Shown piece by piece: positions 12,345 through 21,758 of a DNA stretch of 64,000 bases. This DNA is from Methylorubrum populi (lineage in GTDB: Bacteria > Pseudomonadota > Alphaproteobacteria > Rhizobiales > Beijerinckiaceae). The notes below the pieces were generated by a model. That model saw only the letters and a list, made by a program, of their open reading frames with translations. It was not told the DNA's origin and did not search any database. The stretch spans positions 4,488,501 to 4,552,500 of the forward strand of contig NZ_AP014809.1 in assembly GCF_002355515.1 (NCBI RefSeq). The letters are read 5' to 3'. How positions within the stretch are numbered: position 1 is the first letter of the stretch; each line of letters begins with the position of its first letter. The position numbers and the translations under genes are program-made.

Positions 12345-13382
12345 ATGAACGACTTATCCCTTGCCGAGGTGGTTGGTGCGTCTGCGCGCGCCCTGAAGAA
12401 CGAGGCCTCATCGAATCTCGGTGCCATTCAGTCGATTGCGAGCCGCATGAAGCTGCTGGCCCTGAACGCGCTCATCGAGGCGGCCCATGCGGGCGAGAAG
12501 GGCGCGGGCTTCTCGGTCGTCGCGCAGGAAGTCCGAACCGTCTCGGGCGAGGTCGAGACCCTGGCCACCGCGCTCGGGCTCGGCCTCAGAACCGGCGTGG
12601 ACGACCTCACCGGGGCCGTCGCGCGGCTGGCAGGCGAGGCCCGCGCCACCCGCTGCGTGGACCTCGCGCTGAACGCCGTCGAGTTGATTGACCGCAATCT
12701 CTACGAGCGCACCTGCGACGTGCGCTGGTGGGCGACCGACGCCGCCCTGGTCGCTTGCGCACAGCATCCCGCACCGGAGGCCGCGGCCTACGCGGCCGAG
12801 CGGCTCGGCGTGATTCTCTCGGCCTACACGGTCTATCTCGATCTCTGGCTGTGCGATCTTCAGGGCCGGGTGATCGCCAGCGGCCGGCCCGACACCTATC
12901 CCGGCATCGTCGGGGCGCAGGTCGAGGCCGAGGCGTGGTTCCGGGATGCCTGCGCCCTGCACAGCGGCGACGCCTTCACGGCGGTCGACGTGCGGACCGA
13001 GCCGCGCCTGCGCGGGGCGCAGGTCGCCACCTACTGCGCCAGCGTGCGGGACAGCGGTCGCCCGGAGGGGGCGCCACTCGGCATTCTCGCCATCCATTTC
13101 GACTGGCAGCCGCAGGCCCGCGCCATCGTCCAGGGCGTCCGGTTGGGCGCGGGCGAGCGGGAGCGGACCCGCGTGATGCTGCTCGACGCCCGCAACCGCG
13201 TGATCGCCTGCTCCCGGGGCGAGGGGGTGCTGAGCGAGACCTACCGCCTGCGCACGGACGGACGGTCCCAGGGCCATTACCGCGACGAGCGGGACCGCCT
13301 CGTCGCCTTCCACGAAACGCCCGGCTACGAGACCTATCGCGGGCTCGGCTGGCGCGGCGTGATCGAACAACAGGTCGAATGA
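12345..13382 (+). CDS. Soluble chemoreceptor-like protein: signalling tip followed by Cache-like domain
   Basis: A 345-residue protein with no transmembrane segment. Residues 35-64 (MKLLALNALIEAAHAGEKGA and onward to VVAQEVR) match the hairpin tip of chemoreceptors, the CheA/CheW-binding part, but the long methylation helices, HAMP and TM regions are absent. The C-terminal two thirds (about 110-345) resemble a Cache sensor: LDLWLCDLQGRVIASGRPD, LGILAIHFDWQPQA and RVMLLDARNRVIACS. In ordinary receptors the sensor precedes the tip; here the order is reversed. It may dock into receptor arrays or bind CheW from the cytoplasm. It lies 181 nt upstream of a NIT-domain chemoreceptor on the same strand, and ATG 12345 follows an AT-rich region. 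Confidence 0.75.
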   Translation: MNDLSLAEVVGASARALKNEASSNLGAIQSIASRMKLLALNALIEAAHAGEKGAGFSVVAQEVRTVSGEVETLATALGLGLRTGVDDLTGAVARLAGEARATRCVDLALNAVELIDRNLYERTCDVRWWATDAALVACAQHPAPEAAAYAAERLGVILSAYTVYLDLWLCDLQGRVIASGRPDTYPGIVGAQVEAEAWFRDACALHSGDAFTAVDVRTEPRLRGAQVATYCASVRDSGRPEGAPLGILAIHFDWQPQARAIVQGVRLGAGERERTRVMLLDARNRVIACSRGEGVLSETYRLRTDGRSQGHYRDERDRLVAFHETPGYETYRGLGWRGVIEQQVE

Positions 13383-13563
13383 GGCGCCTATAGCCTACCA
13401 CGACATCCTGAAACGTATTCGGCCCGTATAGGCGGTTTGTGCGTGGCCAGATTGATGAAATCGTAGCACGAATGCACCAAAATTAAGCAAAGCCGATAGG
13501 GCGAAATCCTTACTTTACGTCCGCCTGTCACGGTGCGGCGCAAACCGTTCGGACCGTTCCGTC

Positions 13564-15609
13564 ATGAAGCTACCCTCGTCCCTGCGCGCCCGTATCGTCA
13601 CCGTGGCGCTGATCCCCTGCCTCGCCTTCGGTGCCGCGGCGGGGGTGGCGGTGACGGAGCGGGTGGGCCAGGGCCGGGCGATGGCGCGGATGGAGGAGCT
13701 GGCCGGCCTCTCGGTCCGGATCGGCGCCTTCGTCCACGAGGCGCAGAAGGAGCGCGGGGCCTCCAGCCTCTATCTCGGTTCGAAGGGGAGCCAGTTCGCC
13801 CCGGAACTCGCCGCGCAGCGCACGCTGACGGATGCGGCGCGCGCCGCCCTGATCGCCGATCTCGACGCCGCCGGGGCGGGGGTGGATGCGGATTTCGCGC
13901 GCAAGGCGGCGGCCCTGCGCGCTCGGCTCGGCGGGATCGAGCGGCATCGCGGCGCGGTGGACCGGCTGGAGGTCGGCGTGCCGGCCAACCTCGCGGTCTA
14001 TAGCGGCGTCATCGCCGGGGCCCTCGGGGTCGTGCGCGGGGTGGCGCAGATCGCCGCCGACCCGGCCATCGGCACCCGCGTCTCCGCCCTGTCCGCCTTC
14101 CTCTCGCTCAAGGAGTTCGCCGGCCAGGAGCGGGCGGCCGCCTCCGCCGTGTTCGCCGCGGGCGCAATCGATCTTGCGGGCCTGCGCCGGCTCGCCGGGC
14201 TGGCCTCGGATCAGGCGACCTTCGAGGGGCTGTTCCGCGCCGCGGCACAGGCGGAGGAGATCGCCGCGCTCGATGCGGCGAATGCGGCGGAGGCCGCCCG
14301 CGAGGTCACCCGCATCCGCACCCTCGCTCTCGACACGGTGCCGGGCCAAGCGCCCGCCTTCAGCGACGCCAAGGGCTGGTTCCGGCTCGCCACCCAGCGG
14401 ATCGACGGGCTGAAGGGGATCGAGGACCAGCTGACCGGCACCCTGGCGCGGGAAGCGGGCGCGGCCCGGTCGCAGGCCGAGCGCACCGTGCTGCTCTGGG
14501 CCGGGGCGGCGCTCGCCACCCTGCTGCTCTCGGTGGCGTTGGCCTTCGGCCTCGGCTCGGCGATCGCGCGACCCTTGAGCCGGATGGCGCGGGCGCTGAC
14601 CGCGATCGGGCGCGGCGAGACCGAGGTGGAGATCCCGGTGAAGGGTCCGGGCGAGCTGCGCGCCATCGCCGAAGCCGCCGTGGCCTTCCGCGACAGCGTG
14701 GCCGAGCGCGCCCGCATCCGCGCCGCCCAGGAGCGCGGCGCCGAGGAGGAGGCCGGCCGGCGCCACGCGGCGATGATGGCGGTGGCCGACGGCTTCGAAT
14801 CCCGTGTCGGCGGCATCGTCGAGGCGGTCTCGGCCGCCGCGCAGCAACTGGAGGGCGCAGCGCGGGCGATGAGCACGGCGGCGGGCCAGACCTCGTCGCT
14901 CAGCGCCTCGGCGGCGCAGGCCTCGGCGCAGGCGGCGCGCTCCTCCGACGGCATCGCCGCGGCGACGGAAGAGCTGTCCGCCTCGATCCGCGAGATCTCG
15001 GCCCAGGTCGGCTCCTCGGCGCTGGCGGCGAGCGCGGCCGAGGAGGAGGCCGCCCGCACCGTCGGCGAGGTCGAGCGCCTCGCCTCGGCCGCGAGCAGCA
15101 TCGGCCAGATCGTCGGGCTGATCTCGCAGATCGCCGGGCAGACCAACCTGCTCGCGCTCAACGCCACGATCGAGGCCGCCCGCGCGGGCGAGGCCGGCCG
15201 GGGCTTTGCCGTCGTCGCCGCCGAGGTGAAGGGGCTGGCCGCCCAGACGGCGCGGGCCACCGACGAGATCGCCGGGCGGATGGCCGAGATCGAGGCCGCC
15301 ACCGGCGCTTCGGTCTCGGGGATCACCGGCATCGCCCGCACGATCCGCGACCTGTCGCGGATCTCCGGCGACATCGCCGCCGCGGTCGAGGAGCAGGGCG
15401 CGGCCACCGCCGAGATCGCCCGCACCACGGTCGAGACTTCGCAGGGCACGCGGCGCGCCTCGGACGACGTGGCGGGGGTGGCCCGCACCGCCGACGACGC
15501 CAGCACCGGCTCCGGCCAAGTGCTCGACGCGGCGAGCGACCTCGCCCGTCAGGCGACGGCGTTGCGCCGGGAGGTCGGCGGCTTTCTCGCCCAGATCCGG
15601 GCGGCGTGA
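13564..15609 (+). CDS. Methyl-accepting chemotaxis protein with NIT sensor domain
   Basis: A 681-residue receptor. TM1 is at about 10-31. Residues about 50-280 match the NIT (nitrate- and nitrite-sensing) domain, an all-helical periplasmic sensor, with the hallmark [18 protein letters not shown] near 59-76. TM2 is at about 309-331, HAMP at about 332-385 and the signalling tip [20 protein letters not shown] near 529. The C-terminus is FLAQIRAA. Nitrate or nitrite sensing is inferred from the domain family; the ligand was not shown. It ends in a bidirectional hairpin shared with the convergent methyltransferase gene. Confidence 0.92.
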   Translation: MKLPSSLRARIVTVALIPCLAFGAAAGVAVTERVGQGRAMARMEELAGLSVRIGAFVHEAQKERGASSLYLGSKGSQFAPELAAQRTLTDAARAALIADLDAAGAGVDADFARKAAALRARLGGIERHRGAVDRLEVGVPANLAVYSGVIAGALGVVRGVAQIAADPAIGTRVSALSAFLSLKEFAGQERAAASAVFAAGAIDLAGLRRLAGLASDQATFEGLFRAAAQAEEIAALDAANAAEAAREVTRIRTLALDTVPGQAPAFSDAKGWFRLATQRIDGLKGIEDQLTGTLAREAGAARSQAERTVLLWAGAALATLLLSVALAFGLGSAIARPLSRMARALTAIGRGETEVEIPVKGPGELRAIAEAAVAFRDSVAERARIRAAQERGAEEEAGRRHAAMMAVADGFESRVGGIVEAVSAAAQQLEGAARAMSTAAGQTSSLSASAAQASAQAARSSDGIAAATEELSASIREISAQVGSSALAASAAEEEAARTVGEVERLASAASSIGQIVGLISQIAGQTNLLALNATIEAARAGEAGRGFAVVAAEVKGLAAQTARATDEIAGRMAEIEAATGASVSGITGIARTIRDLSRISGDIAAAVEEQGAATAEIARTTVETSQGTRRASDDVAGVARTADDASTGSGQVLDAASDLARQATALRREVGGFLAQIRAA

Positions 15610-15627
15610 CGGGAGCAGGATAGGGCA

Positions 15628-15645
15628 GGGCGCCGCAAGGCGCCC
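15628..15645. terminator. Hairpin with GCAA loop between convergent genes
   Basis: GGGCGCC (15628-15634) pairs with GGCGCCC (15639-15645) across a GCAA tetraloop of the stable GNRA class. It lies in the 54-nt gap between the chemoreceptor and the methyltransferase, which converge, so it can serve both. Confidence 0.65.
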
Positions 15646-15663
15646 GCCCCCGCCCGCGCGGGC

Positions 15664-16485
15664 TCAGCGCTTCGCGGCGATCATGAAGACGTTCGAGGGG
15701 GCGATCCGCTTCAGGAACGTCGTGCGGTGATAGCTGGTGTTGAAGGCGAGCAGCCGGCTCACCGCCGCGTCGAGCGCGACGTAGCCCCGTCGGGCGTAGA
15801 GATGGCCCGGAACGACCTTGCGCGCGATCTTGGCCAGGGCGTTGGTCATGCAGGGAGCCTCCCGCACGATGTCGAAGCCGATGCGGTCGAGCCGGCCGTG
15901 CAGCCACGGCAGCGGCAGGCCGCGCTCGTTCTGGGTCAGGCCGTAGCGCGCCTGGGTCCAGTCGCCCATCGAGGTGATGGGCTCGCGGAAGACCAGGAGC
16001 CCGCCGGGCCTGAGGATGCGGTGCGCCTCGGCCAGCACGTGCGAGACGTTGGGGATGTGGTGAAGCACGCCGAGGCTCACGAACAGGTCGGCGCCGTTGT
16101 CGGGCAGCGGGATGTCGCCGGAGGGAAGCGGCTTGATGAAGCGGGCCGGGCGCCCGCCGATCCGGTCGGTCCACCACTCCTCGGCGGGCTCGATCCCGAC
16201 GAAGCGCTCCACCCGGTCGGCCAGGGGGGCGACGTCGTCGCCCGCCGCGCAGCCCAGCGCGACGCAAGTCTCGAAGCGGCGGTCGCGCAGCCGGTCGAAG
16301 CCGTGAAAGGCGTTCAGCGCGTCGTACTCGTAGCTGTAGGAGCCGGAGGCTTCGAGTTTGTAGACCTCGGTCGCGAGCCGATAGAAGCCCTGCTCCTCCT
16401 GCGCGTACCAGCGCGCGATCTCCCCCGGCGCGAGATCATCGCCGTAGAGAGCCGATCCGTCGAGATACTTGGTATCGACCATCAT
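15664..16485 (-). CDS. Class I SAM-dependent methyltransferase
   Basis: A 273-residue cytoplasmic enzyme. The SAM-binding region is VALGCAAGDD (75-84), a variant of the usual GCGxG motif, followed by FVGIEPAEEWW (acidic loop) and LGVLHHIPNVSHVLAEAHRI with ILRPGGLLVFRE, typical of the Methyltransf_11/UbiE-like fold. A C-terminal segment of about 80 residues (LLAFNTSYHRTTFLKRIAPS) is of a kind seen in methyltransferases near glycan or lipid genes. Substrate unknown. Two in-frame ATGs open the gene (16485, 16482). It converges with the NIT chemoreceptor, and the upstream 275 bases show no other gene. Confidence 0.82.
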   Translation of the reverse strand: MMVDTKYLDGSALYGDDLAPGEIARWYAQEEQGFYRLATEVYKLEASGSYSYEYDALNAFHGFDRLRDRRFETCVALGCAAGDDVAPLADRVERFVGIEPAEEWWTDRIGGRPARFIKPLPSGDIPLPDNGADLFVSLGVLHHIPNVSHVLAEAHRILRPGGLLVFREPITSMGDWTQARYGLTQNERGLPLPWLHGRLDRIGFDIVREAPCMTNALAKIARKVVPGHLYARRGYVALDAAVSRLLAFNTSYHRTTFLKRIAPSNVFMIAAKR

Positions 16486-16761
16486 CGTTCGAACGGCTTC
16501 CGGTGTGAGATCAATCGTTCGCGGCGCTCACGATGCAACCGACGACACGCTGACCTTGCATAGCCTTGACCTTGTCTGATCGCGGCCTCTCATAGGTCAT
16601 CGCCCGAACCTGTGCGAGACTTTCACCGCATTATGGTTCCCGCACCATCCGGGTAGAATACGCGTCGCCCGCGGAACGCGCGTCGCATCAAGACCTTGCC
16701 TCTCACGGGATCCGGCGATCACGGGACAGGACTCGGTGTCTCGCCTCGCTCATCGCCTCGT

Positions 16762-17979
16762 TCAGTGCCGCGCCTCGCCCTGGGCGGGGGTGTTGCCCAC
16801 GGCGTTGACCTCGTCGCCGGCCCGCGGCTCGACCTTGAGGTTCTGGCGCATGCTCTGGAGATGGTCGGTCACGACCAGCGTGCCGGGCTTGAGGCCTTTG
16901 AGCACGGCGGTGTTGTCGCCGTAGACGTCGCCGACCTCGATCGCGGTCATGTGAACGGTGCCGGCCTCGTCCACGGTCCAGACCACCTGCTGGTCGAGCT
17001 GGGCCGAGAGGGCGATGGTGGGCACCAAGAGGCGCTCCTGCCGGCCGACCTCGATGCGCGAGCGGACGAAGCGGCCGGGCAGGTAGCGCTCGTCCGCGTT
17101 GTCGAGCCAGGCCTGGATCAGGCGGCGGCCGGTGCGGGGGTCGAAGCGGTTGTCGAGCCGGTAGATCGTGGCCTCGCGCACGGGCTCGCGCCCCACGTCG
17201 AGGAGCTGGACCTTCACCCGCCCCTCGGCTTGCGCCACCCGCACGGCTTCCGCGTCCTCGGAGGAGAGCGCCATCTGCACGTCGATCGGGTTCACCTGGA
17301 CCACGGAGACGAGCTTGGTCTGGTTCTCGATCACCATGTCGCCGATATTGGCCAGCGACAGGGAGGAGCGCCCGTCGAAGGGCGCGCGGATCACCGCGTA
17401 GTCGAGGTTCAGCTGCTGACGGGCGATGGCGGCCTCCGCCTCTTCGAGCTTGGCATTGGCCGTGGCGAGGTTCGACTGGTTCTGCTGGGCGCGCTGCTCG
17501 GTGGCGAAGCCCTTGTCGGCGAGCTGCTCGGTGCGGTTCACCTCGGCCTGGGCGAAGTCGAGGGAGGCCTTGGCCTGGTCGCGCAGGGCCCGCGCCGATT
17601 TGAGGGCGACCTCGAACGGGCGGGGGTCGATGCGGAACAGCACCTGCCCCTTCTTCACGTGGCCGCCGGGCTCGAACGGGCGCTCCACCACGAAGCCGGT
17701 CACCCGCGTCTGCAGCTCGGCGTCGCGGGGCGAGATGATCGTGCCGGTATACTCGAAGGCGACCGGCACCTCCTGGGCGCTGGCGCGCACCGCCCGCACC
17801 GTGAGGCGCGGCTCCTCCTTGGCCCGTTTCGTCTCGGCGCGGTTCGCCACCTTGAGGTGATGGGCCAGGAAGCCGGGGATCGGATGTCCCGCCCCCCACC
17901 ACGCACCCGCGGCGATCCCGAGCGCGCCGACGACGAGACCGGTGATGACGAAGCCGACGCCTGAGCGCACGAGATCCAT
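16762..17979 (-). CDS. RND efflux periplasmic adaptor (membrane fusion protein)
   Basis: A 405-residue adaptor linking an inner-membrane RND pump to an outer-membrane channel. The N-terminal membrane anchor is at about 8-26 (FVITGLVVGALGIAAGAWWG). Then come a beta-barrel strand EYTGTIISPRDAELQTRVTG, a lipoyl half (PFEPGGHVKKGQVLFRIDP), a long alpha-hairpin (AQAEVNRTEQLADKGFATEQ) and the second lipoyl half with the DYAVIRAPFDGR signature. I prefer the ATG at 17979 because the upstream 28 residues are not protein-like. It is divergent from the permease gene at 18110, with a 130-nt shared promoter region, whereas adaptor and pump are more often co-transcribed. No repressor or TolC gene is adjacent. 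Confidence 0.9.
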   Translation of the reverse strand: MDLVRSGVGFVITGLVVGALGIAAGAWWGAGHPIPGFLAHHLKVANRAETKRAKEEPRLTVRAVRASAQEVPVAFEYTGTIISPRDAELQTRVTGFVVERPFEPGGHVKKGQVLFRIDPRPFEVALKSARALRDQAKASLDFAQAEVNRTEQLADKGFATEQRAQQNQSNLATANAKLEEAEAAIARQQLNLDYAVIRAPFDGRSSLSLANIGDMVIENQTKLVSVVQVNPIDVQMALSSEDAEAVRVAQAEGRVKVQLLDVGREPVREATIYRLDNRFDPRTGRRLIQAWLDNADERYLPGRFVRSRIEVGRQERLLVPTIALSAQLDQQVVWTVDEAGTVHMTAIEVGDVYGDNTAVLKGLKPGTLVVTDHLQSMRQNLKVEPRAGDEVNAVGNTPAQGEARH

Positions 17980-18109
17980 TCTCCGAGAGCGGAACGGGCC
18001 GGCCGCCCGGCCCGTTCCGGGCGCGGCACCGGAGGGAACACGCGGAGTCCCAAGACGTTGCACGCGGGTCCTTCAAGGCCACGTTGAAATTTCGGAGACG
18101 GTCCCTCGA

Positions 18110-21100
18110 ATGTTCGCCACGTTCGTCGACCGGCCGATCCTCGCGGGCGTGATCTCCGTCCTCATCACGGTGATCGGCCTCGTCGCCGGGCTGACGCTGC
18201 CGGTGGCGCAGTACCCTGAAATCGCTCCGCCGATCATCAATATCCAGGCGACCTATCCCGGCGCCTCCGCCCAGCAGGCCTACGAATCGATCGCGATTCC
18301 GCTGGAGCAGGAGATCAACGGCGCGCCGAATCTCATCTACATCCAGTCGACCTCCTCGACCGACGGCAGCGTCTCGATCGACGCTACCTTCGAGGTCGGC
18401 TCGAACCTCGACGCCGCCGCGGCGGAGGTGCTGACGCGTTCGAGCCGCGCCGAGGCGAAGCTGCCGGAGGCGGTGCGGGCGCAAGGCCTCGAGATCCAGA
18501 AATCGTCGCGTCAGCGGCTCGGCAACGTCGTGCTCTACGCCGACGAGGGCACGGGCTTCGACGAGCTGTTCCTGGCCAACTACGCCGAAACCCAGGTCAT
18601 CAAGCCCCTGCGCCGGGTCACCGGCATGGGCCGCATCCTGAACTTCTCCAACATGCGCTACGCCATGCGCATCTGGCTCGACCCGGCCAAGATGGAAGCG
18701 CTCGCCCTCTCGACCGAGACGGTGCTCCAGGCGGTCCAGGCGCAGAACGCGCAGGTGACGACGGGCTCCCTCGGCAAGCTGCCGATGGGCCGCGCCACCC
18801 CGTTCGAGCTGCAGCTCGTCACCAAGGGCCGGCTGATGAAGCCGGAGGAGTTCGGTAACATCGTCCTGCGGGCCGACCCCGACGGCTCGGTGGTGCGCGT
18901 CTCGGACGTGGCGCGGGTGGAGCTCGGCTCGGAGCAGTACGGCGTCACCTCGAACTTCGACGGCAAGCCCTCGGCGACGCTCGGCATCTTCCAGAACCCC
19001 GACGCCAACGCGGTCGAGGTGATGAACGGGACGCGCGCGACGATGGCGGATCTCGCCAAGCGCTTTCCGCCGGGGCTGCACTACACCATCGCCCTCGACT
19101 CCACCGAGTTCGTCAAGGAGGCGATCTACGAGGTGGTGCGGACCCTGTTCGAGGCGATCCTGATCGTCACGGTCGTCACCTACCTGTTCCTGCAGAACTG
19201 GCGCGCCACCCTGATCCCGACCATCGCCGTGCCGATCGCGCTGATCGGCACCTTCGGGCCGATGGCCCTGCTCGGCTTCTCCTTCAACACGCTCAGCCTG
19301 CTCGGCCTCGTGCTCGCGGTCGGGCTCGTGGTGGACGACGCGATCATCGTCGTCGAGAACACCGAGCGGCTGATGGGCGAGGGCATGGAGCCGAAGCCCG
19401 CCGCCCGCGAGGCGGTCAACGAGATCGGCGGCCCCGTCATCGCGACGACGCTGGTGCTCGCCGCGCTGTTCGTGCCGGTGGCCTTCATCCCCGGCCTCAC
19501 GGGGCAGCTCTACAACCAGTTCGCGCTCACCATCGCCATCTCGGTGCTGATCTCGGCGATCGTCTCGCTGACCCTGACGCCGGCCCTGTGCGGCCTGCTG
19601 CTGAAGCCGCACACCGGCCGGAAGACGCGCTGGTGGCGCAAGCCGCTCGACTGGTTCAACCGCGCCCTGGAGCGCTCGGCCGACTTCGTCGCCCGCACCA
19701 TCGGCCGGCTCGCCCGCCACGTCGTCCTGACGCTCGTCGTGTTCGCGCTGTTTGCCGGCGCCACGGTCATGCTCCTGATGCAGCGCCCGACCGGCTTCGT
19801 GCCGGACGAGGACCAGGGCTACCTCTATGCCGAGGTCGCGATGCCGCTCGGCGCCTCGGTGCAGCGCACGGAGGCGATGAATGCCCGCTTCGGCGCGGCC
19901 CTGCGCGCCCGCGACGACGTCGATCATACCATCGGCGTCAGCGGACGCAGCTTCCTCGCCGACACGGTCGCCCCGTTCTACGGCTTCAACATCCCCGTGA
20001 TGAAACCCTGGGACGAGCGCACCACCACGGTCGACGACCTGATCCGCCACATGGAGGAGCGTTTCCGGCACGATCCCGACGGGCAAGTGCGCATCGCCAA
20101 CCCCTCGCCCCTGCCCGGGCTCGGCTCCCGCGGCGGCCTGACGCTGGAGATCCAGGACCGCTCCGGCAATGGCGGCCTCGAGCTGGCGCGGACGGCGAGC
20201 GACTTCATCGAGCGGATCCGGGCCCTGCCGGGCGTGTCGAGCGCGACGCCGACCACCGATTGGGGCGTGCCGCAGCTGCGCCTCGACATCGACCGGGCCA
20301 AGGCCGAGCAGCTCGGCGTGCCGCTGTCGCGGCTGTTCGAGGCGCTCGGCACCTATGTCGGATCGAGCTTCGTCAACCTCTTCAACCGCTTCGGCTTCGT
20401 CTACCAGGTCTATGTCCAGAGCGATGCCTCCGGGCGGCGCCTGTTCCAGGATCTGGAGGCGCTCACCGTGCTGAACGCGCAAGGCGAGCCCGTGCGCCTC
20501 GGCTCCCTGGTGCAGGCGAAGTTCACGACGGGGCCGACGGCGGTCCTGTCCTACAACACCTATCCGGCGATCGAGGTCGCGGTGACGGTCGCACCCGGCT
20601 CCAGTTCCGGCACGGTGATCGCGGCGATCGAGGAGCTGGCGGAGGATCTGCCGCGCAACACCTCGATCGAGTGGTCCGAGATCGCCTATCAGGAGAAGAT
20701 CGCCGGCAACGTCGCGCCGCTGATCTTCGGCCTCGGCGTGTTCATGATCTTCTGCTTCCTGGCCGGGCAGTACGAGAGCTTGCGCATGCCGCTGGTGATC
20801 CTGCTCGCGACGCCGCTCGCCATCTTCGGGGCGGTCGGGTTCCTCGCGCTCCGCGGCATGCCGCTCGACGTGTTCGGCCAGATCGGCCTGCTGCTCCTCG
20901 TCGGCCTGGCCGCCAAGAACTCGATCCTGCTCGTCTCCTTCGCCGAGGAGCTGCGCGCCAAGGGGGAGGGCGCGCTGGAGGCGGCCCAGCACGCCACGCG
21001 GATGCGCATGCGCCCGATCCTGATGACCTCCTTCGCCTTCATCCTCGGCTCGGTGCCGCTCGCCATCGCCAGCGGCGCGGGGGCGAATGCCCGGCTCTCC

Positions 21101-21247
21101 ATGGGCACGGTGGTGATCGGCGGCCTCTTGGTGGCGACGATCCTGACCCTGTTCGTCACCCCGGTCTTCTACGTCGCCGCCGAGCGGCTGCGGAGGGAGG
21201 AGAGGGCAGAGGACAAGGCGCAGCCCGAGACGGCGCCGGCGGCTTAG
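18110..21247 (+). CDS. RND multidrug efflux permease, HAE1/AcrB-like
   Basis: A 1045-residue inner-membrane proton-driven transporter, the usual AcrB/MexF length. The N-terminus MFATFVDRPILAGVISVLIT is the standard first TM. The TM4 proton-relay motif VGLVVDDAIIVVENTERL with its two Asp residues is intact. The second half repeats the fold, with GLAAKNSILLVSFAEELR as the TM10 signature. A GGAG site lies 12 nt before ATG 18110; the frame is open upstream, but that part overlaps the divergent adaptor gene. The partner is the adaptor at 16762-17979; the outer-membrane channel must be elsewhere. Substrates cannot be read from the sequence. Confidence 0.95.
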   Translation: MFATFVDRPILAGVISVLITVIGLVAGLTLPVAQYPEIAPPIINIQATYPGASAQQAYESIAIPLEQEINGAPNLIYIQSTSSTDGSVSIDATFEVGSNLDAAAAEVLTRSSRAEAKLPEAVRAQGLEIQKSSRQRLGNVVLYADEGTGFDELFLANYAETQVIKPLRRVTGMGRILNFSNMRYAMRIWLDPAKMEALALSTETVLQAVQAQNAQVTTGSLGKLPMGRATPFELQLVTKGRLMKPEEFGNIVLRADPDGSVVRVSDVARVELGSEQYGVTSNFDGKPSATLGIFQNPDANAVEVMNGTRATMADLAKRFPPGLHYTIALDSTEFVKEAIYEVVRTLFEAILIVTVVTYLFLQNWRATLIPTIAVPIALIGTFGPMALLGFSFNTLSLLGLVLAVGLVVDDAIIVVENTERLMGEGMEPKPAAREAVNEIGGPVIATTLVLAALFVPVAFIPGLTGQLYNQFALTIAISVLISAIVSLTLTPALCGLLLKPHTGRKTRWWRKPLDWFNRALERSADFVARTIGRLARHVVLTLVVFALFAGATVMLLMQRPTGFVPDEDQGYLYAEVAMPLGASVQRTEAMNARFGAALRARDDVDHTIGVSGRSFLADTVAPFYGFNIPVMKPWDERTTTVDDLIRHMEERFRHDPDGQVRIANPSPLPGLGSRGGLTLEIQDRSGNGGLELARTASDFIERIRALPGVSSATPTTDWGVPQLRLDIDRAKAEQLGVPLSRLFEALGTYVGSSFVNLFNRFGFVYQVYVQSDASGRRLFQDLEALTVLNAQGEPVRLGSLVQAKFTTGPTAVLSYNTYPAIEVAVTVAPGSSSGTVIAAIEELAEDLPRNTSIEWSEIAYQEKIAGNVAPLIFGLGVFMIFCFLAGQYESLRMPLVILLATPLAIFGAVGFLALRGMPLDVFGQIGLLLLVGLAAKNSILLVSFAEELRAKGEGALEAAQHATRMRMRPILMTSFAFILGSVPLAIASGAGANARLSMGTVVIGGLLVATILTLFVTPVFYVAAERLRREERAEDKAQPETAPAA

Positions 21248-21257
21248 GAGCCGCCGC

Positions 21258-21650
21258 TCACGCCGAGAGCTGCGCCAGCGCCTCCCGGGCGAGCGCGGGA
21301 CTGAGCGGCTTGGCGGCGAAGCGGACCTCTTCCGGCAGTTCGCCCTCGGAGGGGGCCGGGCCGGCAGAGAGCGCGACCACCGCGAGATCCGGCCGGTTGC
21401 GGGCGATCTCGCAGGTCAGGGCGAACCGGGTCCCGGAGCCGGACAGGTCGGCATCGACGACGACGAGGCGCAGCATCGGATGGCGCTCGATCTGGAGGAG
21501 GGCGCTCTGCGCGCTCCAGGCTTCCAGCACCTCGAAGCCGGCTTCCGCCAGCCGGTCCGCCGTCGCGATGCGGGCTTCCGTCTCGCTCTCCATGATGAGA
21601 GCCAGCAGCCGCACGTCGCTGTGCGGGGCAGGAGAAGCGGGCCGATCCAT
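21258..21650 (-). CDS. Single-domain response regulator (receiver only)
   Basis: A 130-residue CheY-like receiver with no output domain. The phospho-acceptor is Asp66 in LVVVDADLSG, acidic Glu residues lie in IMESETEA (20-25) and the conserved Lys114 is in FAAKPLSP, so it should be phosphorylatable. ATG 21650 follows GGGAAG with good spacing. It lies 108 nt downstream of the HWE histidine kinase on the same strand, making it the obvious candidate partner. Lone receivers downstream of HWE kinases commonly act by protein interaction or as phosphate sinks; which applies here is not visible. Its stop is 10 nt from that of the convergent RND permease. Confidence 0.82.
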   Translation of the reverse strand: MDRPASPAPHSDVRLLALIMESETEARIATADRLAEAGFEVLEAWSAQSALLQIERHPMLRLVVVDADLSGSGTRFALTCEIARNRPDLAVVALSAGPAPSEGELPEEVRFAAKPLSPALAREALAQLSA

Positions 21651-21758
21651 AGGGCTTCCCGGATGTCCTTGGAGCGCGCCGTGGGGAGCGCGCCTGGGGC
21701 GTCCTGCCGACAAGCGGCGAGCGGCCCGTTCGTTGCCCCGCGCCCCCCGTTTTTCGCT

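Noticed and set aside
12154-12411. Minus-strand frame of about 85 residues with a hydrophobic segment upstream of the chemoreceptor-like gene
   Set aside because: It lies in an AT-rich promoter region, overlaps the start of the gene at 12345 and has no ribosome-binding site.
16703-20992. A long open frame on the minus strand through the RND permease
   Set aside because: Antisense to a full RND permease with conserved motifs; translation is low-complexity His/Asp/Arg/Glu.
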